From NCBI GenBank assembly GCA_016125215.1, contig WGMF01000040.1:1-64000 (forward strand): a DNA stretch of 64,000 bases, in the 5' to 3' direction. A program made the translations under genes and the position numbers. Source of the stretch: Phycisphaera sp. (GTDB lineage Bacteria > Planctomycetota > Phycisphaerae > Phycisphaerales > Phycisphaeraceae). Of the stretch, positions 52,072 to 59,612 are shown in pieces (the stretch's first letter is position 1; every line of letters starts with the position of its first letter). The notes below the pieces were generated by a model that saw nothing but the letters and a program-made list of their open reading frames with translations, ran no database searches and was not told where the DNA came from.

Positions 52072-52400
52072 GGCTGCTCCTTGGCAAAGAACGCCGCCGC
52101 TTTTTTTAAAATCTCACGCTCCATCAGCAGCCGTGCGTTCTCACGACGCAGCCGCTGGTTCTCGGCCCGCAACGCCCCGTCGCCCCCGGAAGCCCCGCCC
52201 CCGGAAGCCCCGCCCCCGGAAGCCCCGCCCCCGGTAGGGGTCAGGCCCTCACCGCCCTGGCCGAACTTGGCCAGCCAGCCCCGGATACTCCCCGCGTCCA
52301 CCCCCAGGCTCTTGGCCGCCTGGGCGACGGTGTAGCCCTGCTGCCGGACCAGACGAACCGCCGATTCCTTGAACCCGCGTGTGAACTTCCTCTTGGCCAT
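52068..52400 (-). CDS. IS3 orfA transposase subunit with ASGGG repeats
   Basis: 110 residues. The helix-turn-helix part (RGFKESAVRLVRQQGYTVAQ, AAKSLGVDAGSIRGWLAKFG) is followed by a linker with ASGGG repeated three times. That linker is encoded by tandem GCTTCCGGGGGCGGG units. The leucine-zipper end is LRAENQRLRRENARLLMERE. OrfA binds IS ends and combines with OrfB by frameshifting. The glycine insert between HTH and zipper is unusual and is made of the dispersed CCCCCGGAAG motif, so it was probably added here. Confidence 0.85.
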   Translation of the reverse strand: MAKRKFTRGFKESAVRLVRQQGYTVAQAAKSLGVDAGSIRGWLAKFGQGGEGLTPTGGGASGGGASGGGASGGDGALRAENQRLRRENARLLMEREILKKAAAFFAKEQP

Positions 52401-52480
52401 GGCGCGCTCCTTCGACAGCCATTATGCTGTCTTTCGACGCGCCCACCATTCGTGGGGAAGTCCAGTGTCAAGTTCATGAT

Positions 52481-52648
52481 CGGGTTCTCAAGACCATTTG
52501 CTGGCCTTTAAACGTCAATCATGACCACGGGCTACAGAATCTAGAGGCGGATTCAAATCCGCCGGAAGTCTCCGTCATTATTCATCCTGACACCTTTACG
52601 TGGTCCCAGCATCGTGTCAGGGCACGATCGGAAGCTTGCGATGAACAT
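52481..52648. other. Short intergenic
   Basis: No gene or clear signal seen; the stretch separates the IS end from the reverse-strand accessory cluster. Confidence 0.3.
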
Positions 52649-53275
52649 TCAAGTTGAGAACAATTGTCGAAGCTTCTGAAGACTCATGGGGTTCTTCCAG
52701 AGCTCATTGATCTGCCACAATCCCGATCTACGGATTTTGTCATTGGGTGATTGAAGCCCCAGCCAAATCGATGACGGGCTGCATCCTGTGCAAAGCGAAA
52801 CTGTCGAAATCAGTTGCGATTCAACTTCGAGTCGTTGGGCTTTGCTATCTATAGCAACGACGACAAAAGAGAGCTTGCTACGGATGTGCTCTGATACCCT
52901 TGTCTCCACGGCTTGTTGCTTCGCGGCGTCATAAGCCGATTCTGCGGCCTGTTTGCCTCTTTGCGAAGTTCGATCCAGATCCCAAGCATCGAGGTAAGGG
53001 TCGTGGTCTCGCTGCAGCAGGCTGCGACCAATTTGTTTGCGAAAGACGCTGCGGTCCTTGTTTTCGTTGACAAAATGCTGTTTGAGTCGGGAGCGGAGTT
53101 GATTGGGGCCGGTGTGGGTGCCGATACGGACAATCCGATCACCACCGTGGCCGTATTCGCCCATCTCAAACAGCAGATACAGGCCGTTAGTTGGAATGAT
53201 GGATTCATCAAACGGGAAGCGACGTCTCGGTTGCTGACGAGCCCATTCATGCAATAGTTCACATTCAAGACTCAT
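52649..53275 (-). CDS. GIY-YIG-like nuclease-family protein
   Basis: I choose ATG 53275, which overlaps the end of the DUF6884 gene; 208 residues. Residues 26-60 (IIPTNGLYLLFEMGEYGHGG, DRIVRIGTHTGPNQLRSRLK) match a GIY-YIG fold: G-[LI]-Y...RIG-x-H, with a conserved Arg in the following helix. Further conserved Tyr/Glu residues appear in HDPYLDAWDL and EVESQLISTVSLCTGC. Endonuclease activity is not certain because the second Tyr of GIY-YIG is replaced by R-I-G. It is translationally linked to a DUF6884 protein and is possibly part of a defence unit. Confidence 0.65.
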   Translation of the reverse strand: MSLECELLHEWARQQPRRRFPFDESIIPTNGLYLLFEMGEYGHGGDRIVRIGTHTGPNQLRSRLKQHFVNENKDRSVFRKQIGRSLLQRDHDPYLDAWDLDRTSQRGKQAAESAYDAAKQQAVETRVSEHIRSKLSFVVVAIDSKAQRLEVESQLISTVSLCTGCSPSSIWLGLQSPNDKIRRSGLWQINELWKNPMSLQKLRQLFST

Positions 53276-53687
53276 TACGTAGTCTCCGGTCCAGCCACTG
53301 GAGTTGTCGGCCGATGCCCAGGCCGGCCAGAGGCACATGCACATGCGACATTTGATCCACCAAGCCCTCACGGTAGCGCATAGATGCCAGAATGACAAAG
53401 CGGTCTTTCGCCGGGTCAGTCCGTTCGTTTAACTGCTGTATCACCCTGTTGTACCACACACGGCGTTCGTGGATCGGCATGCTATTGAGCGTCTTTTCAT
53501 AGGGGGCGATTTCGTCATCCAGCCCAATCAGCCCGTATTTCGCCGAGAGCACAAAGACCGCATCGGGGTTCAGTTGTCTTGAATAAGCAAGGGCTTTACG
53601 GAACAGGGCACCGCGATAGAGTTCGCGGGCAGGCGCGGGGTGTTCCAGCTTGGTTTTGCAGCACGCAATAAGCACGAAGGTACGCAT
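53265..53687 (-). CDS. DUF6884 protein
   Basis: 140 residues starting MRTFVLIACCKTKLEHPAPA, then RELYRGALFRKALAYSRQLN, FVLSAKYGLIGLDDEIAPYE and FVILASMRYREGL. This is the conserved layout of DUF6884 (related to YaaA/DUF328-like proteins), with Cys-Cys-x-x-Lys and SAKYGL blocks forming the probable active site. The family occurs widely in phages and defence-associated gene neighbourhoods, where its role is unknown; a nucleotide- or base-modifying function is speculative. Overlap of 11 bp with the next gene indicates a shared transcript. Confidence 0.75.
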   Translation of the reverse strand: MRTFVLIACCKTKLEHPAPARELYRGALFRKALAYSRQLNPDAVFVLSAKYGLIGLDDEIAPYEKTLNSMPIHERRVWYNRVIQQLNERTDPAKDRFVILASMRYREGLVDQMSHVHVPLAGLGIGRQLQWLDRRLRNES

Positions 53688-53702
53688 GGCTCGCTTGGAG
53701 GA

Positions 53703-54122
53703 TCAGTGCACGACACCCAAGTAAAGTTCCGCACAACCTTGGCAGACATCATTATTGTGCAGACTTTCCGGGCCGTAGACCTGTCGACAGTACCGACATG
53801 TCCTGAATGAGCATCGTCGACTGGTCTGTGCGGATTCTATCCAGGGCTTTATCCTCGTGAATACCCGTGGGATCGGCACCTCTTTATGGCTGATCGATCC
53901 GATCAAACGCGGTGCCCGTATGGGTGTGTGCGGTCCATACCAGATCATGTTGTACCTGGCGATACTGACCTTGTTGGGTGTGATGCAGACTACAACCTCT
54001 CGTGGTTCTCCAGAGATCACTACAAGGTGATCCTTCCGCTTGGACTCGATACAGATTGGCTCTGCCAGCAACGCGCCTAACCCTTTAAGCAGGCCGTCGG
54101 TTTGTGGTGAAGAGGGATTCAT
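53703..54122 (-). CDS. Zinc-ribbon protein, unknown
   Basis: 139 residues. The C-terminal 40 residues contain CSFRTCRYCRQVYGPESLHN followed by DVCQGCAEL; the four or more cysteines fit a zinc ribbon (C-x2-C...C-x2-C). The N-terminal 95 residues form a beta-rich domain (CIESKRKDHLVVISGEPREV, RAPRLIGSISHKEVPIP) that I do not recognise. It lies 15 bp upstream of the DUF6884 gene on the same strand, so the three genes down to 52649 form a probable operon. A nucleic-acid sensor or adaptor role is an inference only. Confidence 0.55.
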   Translation of the reverse strand: MNPSSPQTDGLLKGLGALLAEPICIESKRKDHLVVISGEPREVVVCITPNKVSIARYNMIWYGPHTPIRAPRLIGSISHKEVPIPRVFTRIKPWIESAQTSRRCSFRTCRYCRQVYGPESLHNNDVCQGCAELYLGVVH

Positions 54123-54149
54123 GACGGACTATGACGCGCAGCAGTAGGT

Positions 54150-54389
54150 TTATGCCTCTCGAAACACCGCACCACACATCGTGACATGGGTCAATCGCTG
54201 ATATATCGCCCACGACTCGTCTACCGTGGCGGGTATTTCTTGCGTGCGTCGTATCAGACGCTGAAAATTCGGCCATGTCATCGACCTACCCAACCGGATC
54301 GACCGGGACAACTCGTGCACCGCGCGGCGCAAGGCATGTTCGTGACTGTGGTCTACCACTACGGGTTTGGGCGGCGCCAGCTTGGACAT
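54150..54389 (-). CDS. Small helical protein, unknown
   Basis: 79 residues (MSKLAPPKPVVVDHSHEHAL...), helical, with several Arg and His residues. No motif is seen. The start has a GGAG-like box (GTCGACGGAGCGAAACC) before ATG. It sits between the WYL regulator and the zinc-ribbon gene on the same strand. It could be a small component of the same unit. Confidence 0.45.
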   Translation of the reverse strand: MSKLAPPKPVVVDHSHEHALRRAVHELSRSIRLGRSMTWPNFQRLIRRTQEIPATVDESWAIYQRLTHVTMCGAVFREA

Positions 54390-54436
54390 GAGTGGTTTCG
54401 CTCCGTCGAACCCGAGGCTATCTCAGCCACCTGACC

Positions 54437-55504
54437 TCAATGCGTCAGTTGCCTGGTTTTCTTTCTGGTCGACTTAACGCCGCTGTCCCGACCTGTGCCC
54501 CCGACTGTACCGTAGCGCGTCACCGTGGCCTGTGCTAACTCCTTCACACGCTCGACCAGTTCCGGGGGCTTCTTCACCTCGCAGTGTGGGCCCATGCTCA
54601 GGACCCACCACACGATCTCGTCCAGGCCGTCCACCTTGAAACGCATCGTGATCGAGCCGTCCTCGTGGAACTCGGCCTGCTGGGTGCGGTGCCAATGGGT
54701 GTCGGCGATGGTCTCGGCAAACTCACGGTCGAAGACGATCTCCACCTCGTACTTCCGGGGGCCACGGATCATGCGCCAGGCGTCGCCGAGGTGGTCCTCG
54801 ACCTTGAAGTCGTCCGGGATCATGTAGGGCTTGGGCGTCTGCTTGATGTGGGTGAAGCGGTTGAGCTTGAGGTTGCGGACGGCCTTGCGACCACAGTGGT
54901 AGCCCACCGCGTACCAGGCCCGTTGCGAGAAGAGCAGCGCATACGGCCGAAACTCGAACATTTCATTCCCCTTACCGTCGCTCTTGGGGTTGCCCAGGCT
55001 GGTCTCAACCGACTCGTAGCGGCACTCAAGAACCCGCTTGCGGGCGATGGCAAGGCGGACGGTGTCGTAGACATCACGGATCCCGTCGTGCGGGCCGGCT
55101 TTGCCCAACTCGATGGCGATGTGTTTGTCGATCTCGGACAGCTCGTTCTGGATGACCTGCGGCAGTTGCCCACGCACCTTGGCAATCGCCCGGCCCGCTG
55201 CACGGGTGAGAGGCACCTGTTCCTTGCCGCCGATGTGCTCAGCCAGGGCGACCAGGGCCAGGGCTTCGTCCATGGTCAGCTCGACCGGGGGCATGAAGAA
55301 GTGCTTGTGGATGCGGTAGCCGTTGGTCTCAGGGTCGTGGAAGTAGGGGATGCCGACGCTCTCGAGGATCTTCATGTCGCGGTAGAGCGTGCGGACGGTG
55401 ACGCCACACTCGTCGGCCAGTCTCTGCGCGGTGTACCCCTGCTGACCCTGGATGAGGGTGAGGATGTGCAGCAGGCGGTGGATGCGTTTGTAGTCAGCGG
55501 GCAC
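54437..55504 (-). CDS. WYL-domain transcriptional regulator
   Basis: 355 residues. The HTH_11 domain is at the start (RIHRLLHILTLIQGQQGYTA, ADECGVTVRTLYRDMKILES). The WYL domain (about 160-260) contains EFRPYALLFSQRAWYAVGYH and FKVEDHLGDAWRMIRGP. The C-terminal extension (WCX-like) includes ITMRFKVDGLDEIVWWVLSM. These regulators act as ligand-gated repressors, many of them in front of defence systems such as BREX or CBASS, where they sense nucleotides (BrxR/CapW type). It is the first gene of the reverse-strand cluster, so it is the likely controller of the four genes downstream. Confidence 0.9.
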   Translation of the reverse strand: MPADYKRIHRLLHILTLIQGQQGYTAQRLADECGVTVRTLYRDMKILESVGIPYFHDPETNGYRIHKHFFMPPVELTMDEALALVALAEHIGGKEQVPLTRAAGRAIAKVRGQLPQVIQNELSEIDKHIAIELGKAGPHDGIRDVYDTVRLAIARKRVLECRYESVETSLGNPKSDGKGNEMFEFRPYALLFSQRAWYAVGYHCGRKAVRNLKLNRFTHIKQTPKPYMIPDDFKVEDHLGDAWRMIRGPRKYEVEIVFDREFAETIADTHWHRTQQAEFHEDGSITMRFKVDGLDEIVWWVLSMGPHCEVKKPPELVERVKELAQATVTRYGTVGGTGRDSGVKSTRKKTRQLTH

Positions 55505-55941
55505 GGGGTGGGGCCTGTGGGGTGGTGGGAGCGCAAAAATCTAACAGAGTGTCGTAGATCGTGGGCGAGGGGACAAGTGCGGCACGGAGCATGACGCAGG
55601 TCTGATTTCGTTTCTGCTCCTGACCCTCGGCCGGCCCCGTCATCCAACCCCGGCCCCACACCCATCGCACTCGACTCTCTTCCCCCCCGCCCCGCAATAA
55701 CTCTCTCTTCGGGCCACAAGCCCGAAACCCGGAAAGGCTCAGCAGCGCTGCCTTCGACGGAAAAGAACTTACATGATGGGCCTGACAACCCAGTGTCATG
55801 CGGGGCTGTCGGGAGTTTCCCGGCTGCCTATCCCGGGCTTGATTGATACGGGTGAACCGGCGCTGTCAGGCCTGCCCGGTACAAGGTGAATTGGAATTAT
55901 CCAATTGTCAGGCCCCCCACCACCCTCACCGGAGCACGCCC

Positions 55942-56190
55942 ATGTCAATCCCCCTGTCCTGGCTCACGGAAGCCGTCACCGTTGAAGAGATCGACACCGA
56001 TGTCAGAGAGGGGCGTATGTCCGGGGGTGCTCAGAAGTGGGAGGCGCACAAAGCCAAGATGCGCCCGGGTGACGAGCTGCGCGTCTACGCAAGCCCACTC
56101 GACTCCTGGCAGCACCTCGCCGGCCGGGCCGGCATCGCCCTTGTCCGGAACGGCCGCGTGGTCGACGATGTCCTCACGATGCTGAACTGA
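55942..56190 (+). CDS. Small hypothetical protein
   Basis: 82 residues from ATG 55942, preceded by GGAG at a good spacing. The segment RPGDELRVYASPLDSWQHLA then GRAGIALVRNGRVVDDVLTM reads like a compact beta-alpha domain of unknown function. Similar short proteins occur scattered in diverse bacteria. It stands alone between the WYL regulator and decayed DNA; the neighbours give no hint of its role. Confidence 0.5.
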   Translation: MSIPLSWLTEAVTVEEIDTDVREGRMSGGAQKWEAHKAKMRPGDELRVYASPLDSWQHLAGRAGIALVRNGRVVDDVLTMLN

Positions 56191-56334
56191 ACACGGGGTC
56201 ACATCGTGCTACCTCTTTTCACCAAGTTGTCTGTCTTGTGCGCGGCGTGATCTACAGGTACCGTCCCTACTGGGTTTCCGGAAGCTTCATCATGTCTGCT
56301 ACACCGGGTATCAAAAACAACGACGGAGGGCTTC

Positions 56335-56640
56335 ATGCCTGAGGCTTTGTCGTTCGAATTGTCGTTCAAGAACCTCACCGCCTCTTCGAACTGCGCAACC
56401 TAGATGGCTCTCGCCATCGCCACCCCCCCGTCAAGCTGACGCACATCGCGGCGATGGTTCGCCACCTCGCCATCGAGCGGATGGAGCGGCCCGGTTTTGC
56501 GCCGGTGGGATCACACCCGAACTCGAGGCCAGGACGCTTTCATTGATCGAGCAGGCCCGTGCGGCCGGGCAACGACGTGAACTCCCGTCCCCGCTCCAAG
56601 ACAGCCCCAAATGCCCATGGGCAAACCTTTTGTCATCACA
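56335..56640 (+). pseudogene. Decayed unknown gene, several frames
   Basis: One frame reads VKLTHIAAMVRHLAIERMER then PGFAPVG; the next, shifted frame continues with GGITPELEARTLSLIEQARA then AGQRREL. Earlier, ALSFELSFKNLTASS precedes a TAG. These pieces look like a single protein with at least two frameshifts or stops. I do not recognise the family. No intact frame remains. Confidence 0.4.
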
Positions 56641-56941
56641 CCCCGCGCCCACATCGTCTAGGTATCATCGAGCGGTGCAGTGGTCGCCAAATCCCGGGCA
56701 CCTCTCGCGGTCTTTGACAAGTCAAGACTTATGGGCACCAAGACCCACTTCAAGTCCATGTCAATTCTTTCATAATCCCCACCCCTCGCAAAACGCCTTG
56801 CAACACCCTGTATCCAGACTTGTTACAGCGAGCATCTCCGCGGCATAACAGCCGCGGTCCCATTGAAGCACTTGAATGGCCCGTGGTCGCTGACGGCCGG
56901 TCAATCTTGCACCTTCACACAGAGCCTGTGCCCCGTCAATC
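56641..56941. other. Intergenic, nothing recognised
   Basis: No coding pattern or structured element is apparent between the decayed gene and the sensor kinase stop. Confidence 0.3.
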
Positions 56942-58480
56942 TTATGGAGTATGCTCTGCCGATCCGGGGACGGTCGGCTCTGCGAGTTGCGGGAGGTCGA
57001 TCTTGATGGTGAGTCGGCCCTGTTCGAGTTGGGCTGACCACGTGCCGCGCAGCACGTCGACGCATCGGCGGACGATCGACAGGCCCAGGCCGCAGTGGCC
57101 GGCGGTGTCCGTGCGGGAGGCGTCCTTACGCCAGAAGCGGTCGCCCAGGCGCGGCAGGTCGTGGTCATCAAGCGATGAAGCGAGGTTGGTCACGCTCAGA
57201 CGCACGGTGTCACTTACACATTGCAACACGACGTGGACCGTCGAGCCGGGGTCGGCGTAGTGCGCAGCGTTGTCAATCAGGTTGTGTGCGATGCGGTCAA
57301 ACAACCGGGCGTCGGTGTGCCAATGGAGTTCACCGGGGAGTTGCAGATCAATCGAGCAGCCGTGCGTCTCGGCCACGACCGTGGCGTGGTCGTATTTCTC
57401 GCGCAGCACGCCCACCAGGTCCACCCGTTCGCCGCGGGCGTGGACCTGCCCGCCCTCGAGCCGGGCCAGGTCCATGAGCAGGCTCACAAGGCGCTGCAGG
57501 GACATGAGTGTTTCGAGCGAGCGCTCGACGGTCGCGCGGTACTCCTCGGCTGATCGCTCTTTACGCAGGGCGACCTCGATCTGTGTTCGGATGGCGGTGA
57601 GCGGAGTGAGGAACTCGTGGGCCGCGTTGGCGGTGAACTCGCGCTCTCGGTTAAAGGCCCCCTCGATGCGTTCGAGGAGCTTGTTGAGCTGGACGACAAA
57701 GGGTCGAAGCTCGGCGGGCAGTTGCTCGACGCCCAGTCGCTCGCCCAGGTCGTCGTCGTCCATCTGTGCCAGGTTCGATTCCATTGCACGCAGCGGCCGC
57801 AGCCCACGCCCGACCGCCAGCAGCACGATGGTCACCACCAACACCTCGGCCCCCGCGCCGCCGGCTAAAAGCAGCAGCAGCCAGTCACGCAGCGCCGCGT
57901 TGAGCGTGGAAAGGTCGCCGCCGGCAATGACGTAGCGGTTGGGCCGGGCGGGGGGTTCCTGGGTCTGCGCGGGTTCGGGTGGCGATGTCGTGTTGGGTTC
58001 GTCACGGTTGCGGTCACGCCGCCAATCGCCGCGCGCGCCCGGCCAGGGCCAGAGCTTTCGCACCACCACACGCGCGTCGCGCCCGTCGGGCAGCACCACG
58101 CTCAAGTGTGTCGAGTTCTGTGACTCCGTGAGCATCTCAATAAATCGGCTATCGACCTCAAAATCTCCGGGCACCACCGCGTCGGGTTTGGGCTGACCCT
58201 CGGTCCAGATGCTGACAAACAGGAGCGGCTCGGGCAGATTGGGCGCAGCTTCCTGAGGTTGAGTGATGTTTGTGGGATCGGGGGGAGCGTTCTCGGGCGG
58301 CCTGCGCCAGACCGCGCGCATCCCGCCGAGGACGCCGCGGTCCAGCCGACGGTCGAAGTCCTGCAACAACAATTCGCGCTGGAGCCAATACAACCCGCCG
58401 CCCCCGGCCGCAAGGACGAGCGTCAGCGACCCGATCAGGCCGATGAGCAGTCGTGCGCGGATGGAATAAGCCCTGGGCAT
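56942..58480 (-). CDS. Sensor histidine kinase
   Basis: I choose ATG 58480 (MPRAYSIRARLLIGLIGSLT...); the frame is open further upstream through the response-regulator gene. The 512-residue product has a membrane segment at 10-30, a periplasmic region rich in Pro and Glu, and a second membrane segment near 210-230. A HAMP-like linker follows. The phospho-acceptor box is AAHEFLTPLTAIRTQIE, His near residue 288. The ATPase domain has the N-box HNLIDNAAHYADP and GHCGLGLSIVRRCVDVL. It pairs with the response regulator, whose gene ends eight bases upstream. Confidence 0.92.
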   Translation of the reverse strand: MPRAYSIRARLLIGLIGSLTLVLAAGGGGLYWLQRELLLQDFDRRLDRGVLGGMRAVWRRPPENAPPDPTNITQPQEAAPNLPEPLLFVSIWTEGQPKPDAVVPGDFEVDSRFIEMLTESQNSTHLSVVLPDGRDARVVVRKLWPWPGARGDWRRDRNRDEPNTTSPPEPAQTQEPPARPNRYVIAGGDLSTLNAALRDWLLLLLAGGAGAEVLVVTIVLLAVGRGLRPLRAMESNLAQMDDDDLGERLGVEQLPAELRPFVVQLNKLLERIEGAFNREREFTANAAHEFLTPLTAIRTQIEVALRKERSAEEYRATVERSLETLMSLQRLVSLLMDLARLEGGQVHARGERVDLVGVLREKYDHATVVAETHGCSIDLQLPGELHWHTDARLFDRIAHNLIDNAAHYADPGSTVHVVLQCVSDTVRLSVTNLASSLDDHDLPRLGDRFWRKDASRTDTAGHCGLGLSIVRRCVDVLRGTWSAQLEQGRLTIKIDLPQLAEPTVPGSAEHTP

Positions 58481-58488
58481 GTTGAAGA

Positions 58489-59196
58489 CTAACAGGGTGT
58501 TGTACGGTGTGAGGGTTCCTGCACGAGTCGGTACCCGTGGCCACGCACGGTCTCGATCATGCTCGGGGCGTTGGGCCTGTCGAGCTTGCGCCTCAGGTAG
58601 CTCACGTAGACATCGACGACGTTGCTCGACGAGTCGGACTCGAACTCGTAGACGGCGTTCCAGATATCCTGCCGACTCACCACGTCGCCGGCGTGTCGGG
58701 CCAGCAGTTCGAGCAGGTGGTACTCGCGTGGCGTGAGGTGGACCTCTTCGTCCGCGAGTGTGACCTTGCGCTGCGCGGTGTCGATGCACAACTTGCCCAC
58801 GTCGATGCGCGGGCTGCGCTGTTCGTATCGCCTTCGGACCAGGGCGCCGACCCGTGCAAGCAACTCGGCAAACGCAAAGGGCTTGGGCAGGTAATCGTCC
58901 GCGCCGAGGTTCAGCCCCGCCACGCGGTCGTCCACGCCGCCGCGCGCGGTGAGGATGAGCACGGGTGTCTGCTTGTCGCTCTCACGCAGTCTCTTGAGCA
59001 GGGTCAACCCGTCCACCTTCGGCAGCATGAGGTCGAGCACGACGACGCCCGGCTGCGTGTTGCGGGCCTTCCACAGCCCGTCTTCCCCGTCGCCCGCCGA
59101 CTCGACGGTGTAACCCTCTTCGCGGAGCCCCTGGCAGAGGCTCTCACGCAGCGGCGCGTAGTCTTCGATCACGAGGACCTTCATGCGTCGGCTCAC
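58489..59196 (-). CDS. OmpR-family response regulator
   Basis: 235 residues from GTG 59196, which overlaps the lipoprotein stop (GTGA); an ATG five codons further is an alternative. The receiver domain has MKVLVIEDYAPLRESL (acidic pocket), VVVLDLMLPKVDGLTLL with the phospho-Asp near residue 55, LTARGG and the Lys in DDYLPKPFAF. The winged helix includes LTPREYHLLELLARHAGDVV and DVYVSYLRRKLD. It lies in the same overlapping operon as the secretion genes, so secretion may be both its target and its source of signal. Confidence 0.93.
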   Translation of the reverse strand: MSRRMKVLVIEDYAPLRESLCQGLREEGYTVESAGDGEDGLWKARNTQPGVVVLDLMLPKVDGLTLLKRLRESDKQTPVLILTARGGVDDRVAGLNLGADDYLPKPFAFAELLARVGALVRRRYEQRSPRIDVGKLCIDTAQRKVTLADEEVHLTPREYHLLELLARHAGDVVSRQDIWNAVYEFESDSSSNVVDVYVSYLRRKLDRPNAPSMIETVRGHGYRLVQEPSHRTTPC

Positions 59197-59612
59197 CGTT
59201 CAAAGAGCGTGGCGGGCAGGTTCAGGACACGGCAGGCGACCGTCGGCGAACTGTGGTCGATCACGACGCACCAGCGCGGGCCTTTGGGCGTGTGCGGCGC
59301 CGCGGCCAGCACGACCGTGCCGTCGTCGGGCGTGGTGGCCATCCCCCCGGGTTGGTAAGCAAAGCTTTTGCCTGTTGCGGGGTCAACGACCCTGTCGGGG
59401 TCGAGGCCGGTGGCGGTACACAGTTCGTCGAGCGTCGCGGGCAGGCGGTTGTTGCCGCTCAGGAACATGAGCAACGACCCGCTCACGTCGTGGAGCTGCG
59501 CCGCGACGGGGTCGAGCTGCCCCGTTGACGCGGGCGTGGCGTCGTGGGTCACAGCCGTCGCGCCGCAGCCCGACAGCAGCACAACTAACAGAATGTAAGT
59601 TGTGCGTCTCAT
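59193..59612 (-). CDS. Lipoprotein of secretion operon
   Basis: 139 residues. The N-terminus MRRTTYILLVVLLSGCGA carries a lipobox (LLSGC), so the protein should be anchored to a membrane after Cys16. The rest contains GSLLMFLSGNNRLPATLDEL and TPKGPRWCVVIDHSSPTVAC, resembling pseudopilin- or GspG-like C-terminal parts of planctomycetes but without a hydrophobic N-terminal helix. ATG 59612 overlaps the GspD stop by four bases. A role in positioning the secretin or in pseudopilus assembly is an inference. Confidence 0.75.
   Translation of the reverse strand: MRRTTYILLVVLLSGCGATAVTHDATPASTGQLDPVAAQLHDVSGSLLMFLSGNNRLPATLDELCTATGLDPDRVVDPATGKSFAYQPGGMATTPDDGTVVLAAAPHTPKGPRWCVVIDHSSPTVACRVLNLPATLFER

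Larger units (their letters stand above)
51998..52480 (-). mobile_element. IS3-family insertion sequence, truncated
   Basis: A complete orfA and the first ~25 codons of orfB remain on the minus strand, ending at about 51998 inside the SDR gene. The intact end near 52480 reads TGAACTTGACACTGGAC on the minus strand, like an IS3 terminal repeat beginning TG. The other terminal repeat and most of orfB are gone, so it is not able to transpose by itself. Confidence 0.75.

Noticed and set aside
54584-55594. A 336-codon forward frame opposite the WYL regulator
   Set aside because: It is antisense to a complete WYL regulator with recognisable HTH and WYL domains; no independent support.
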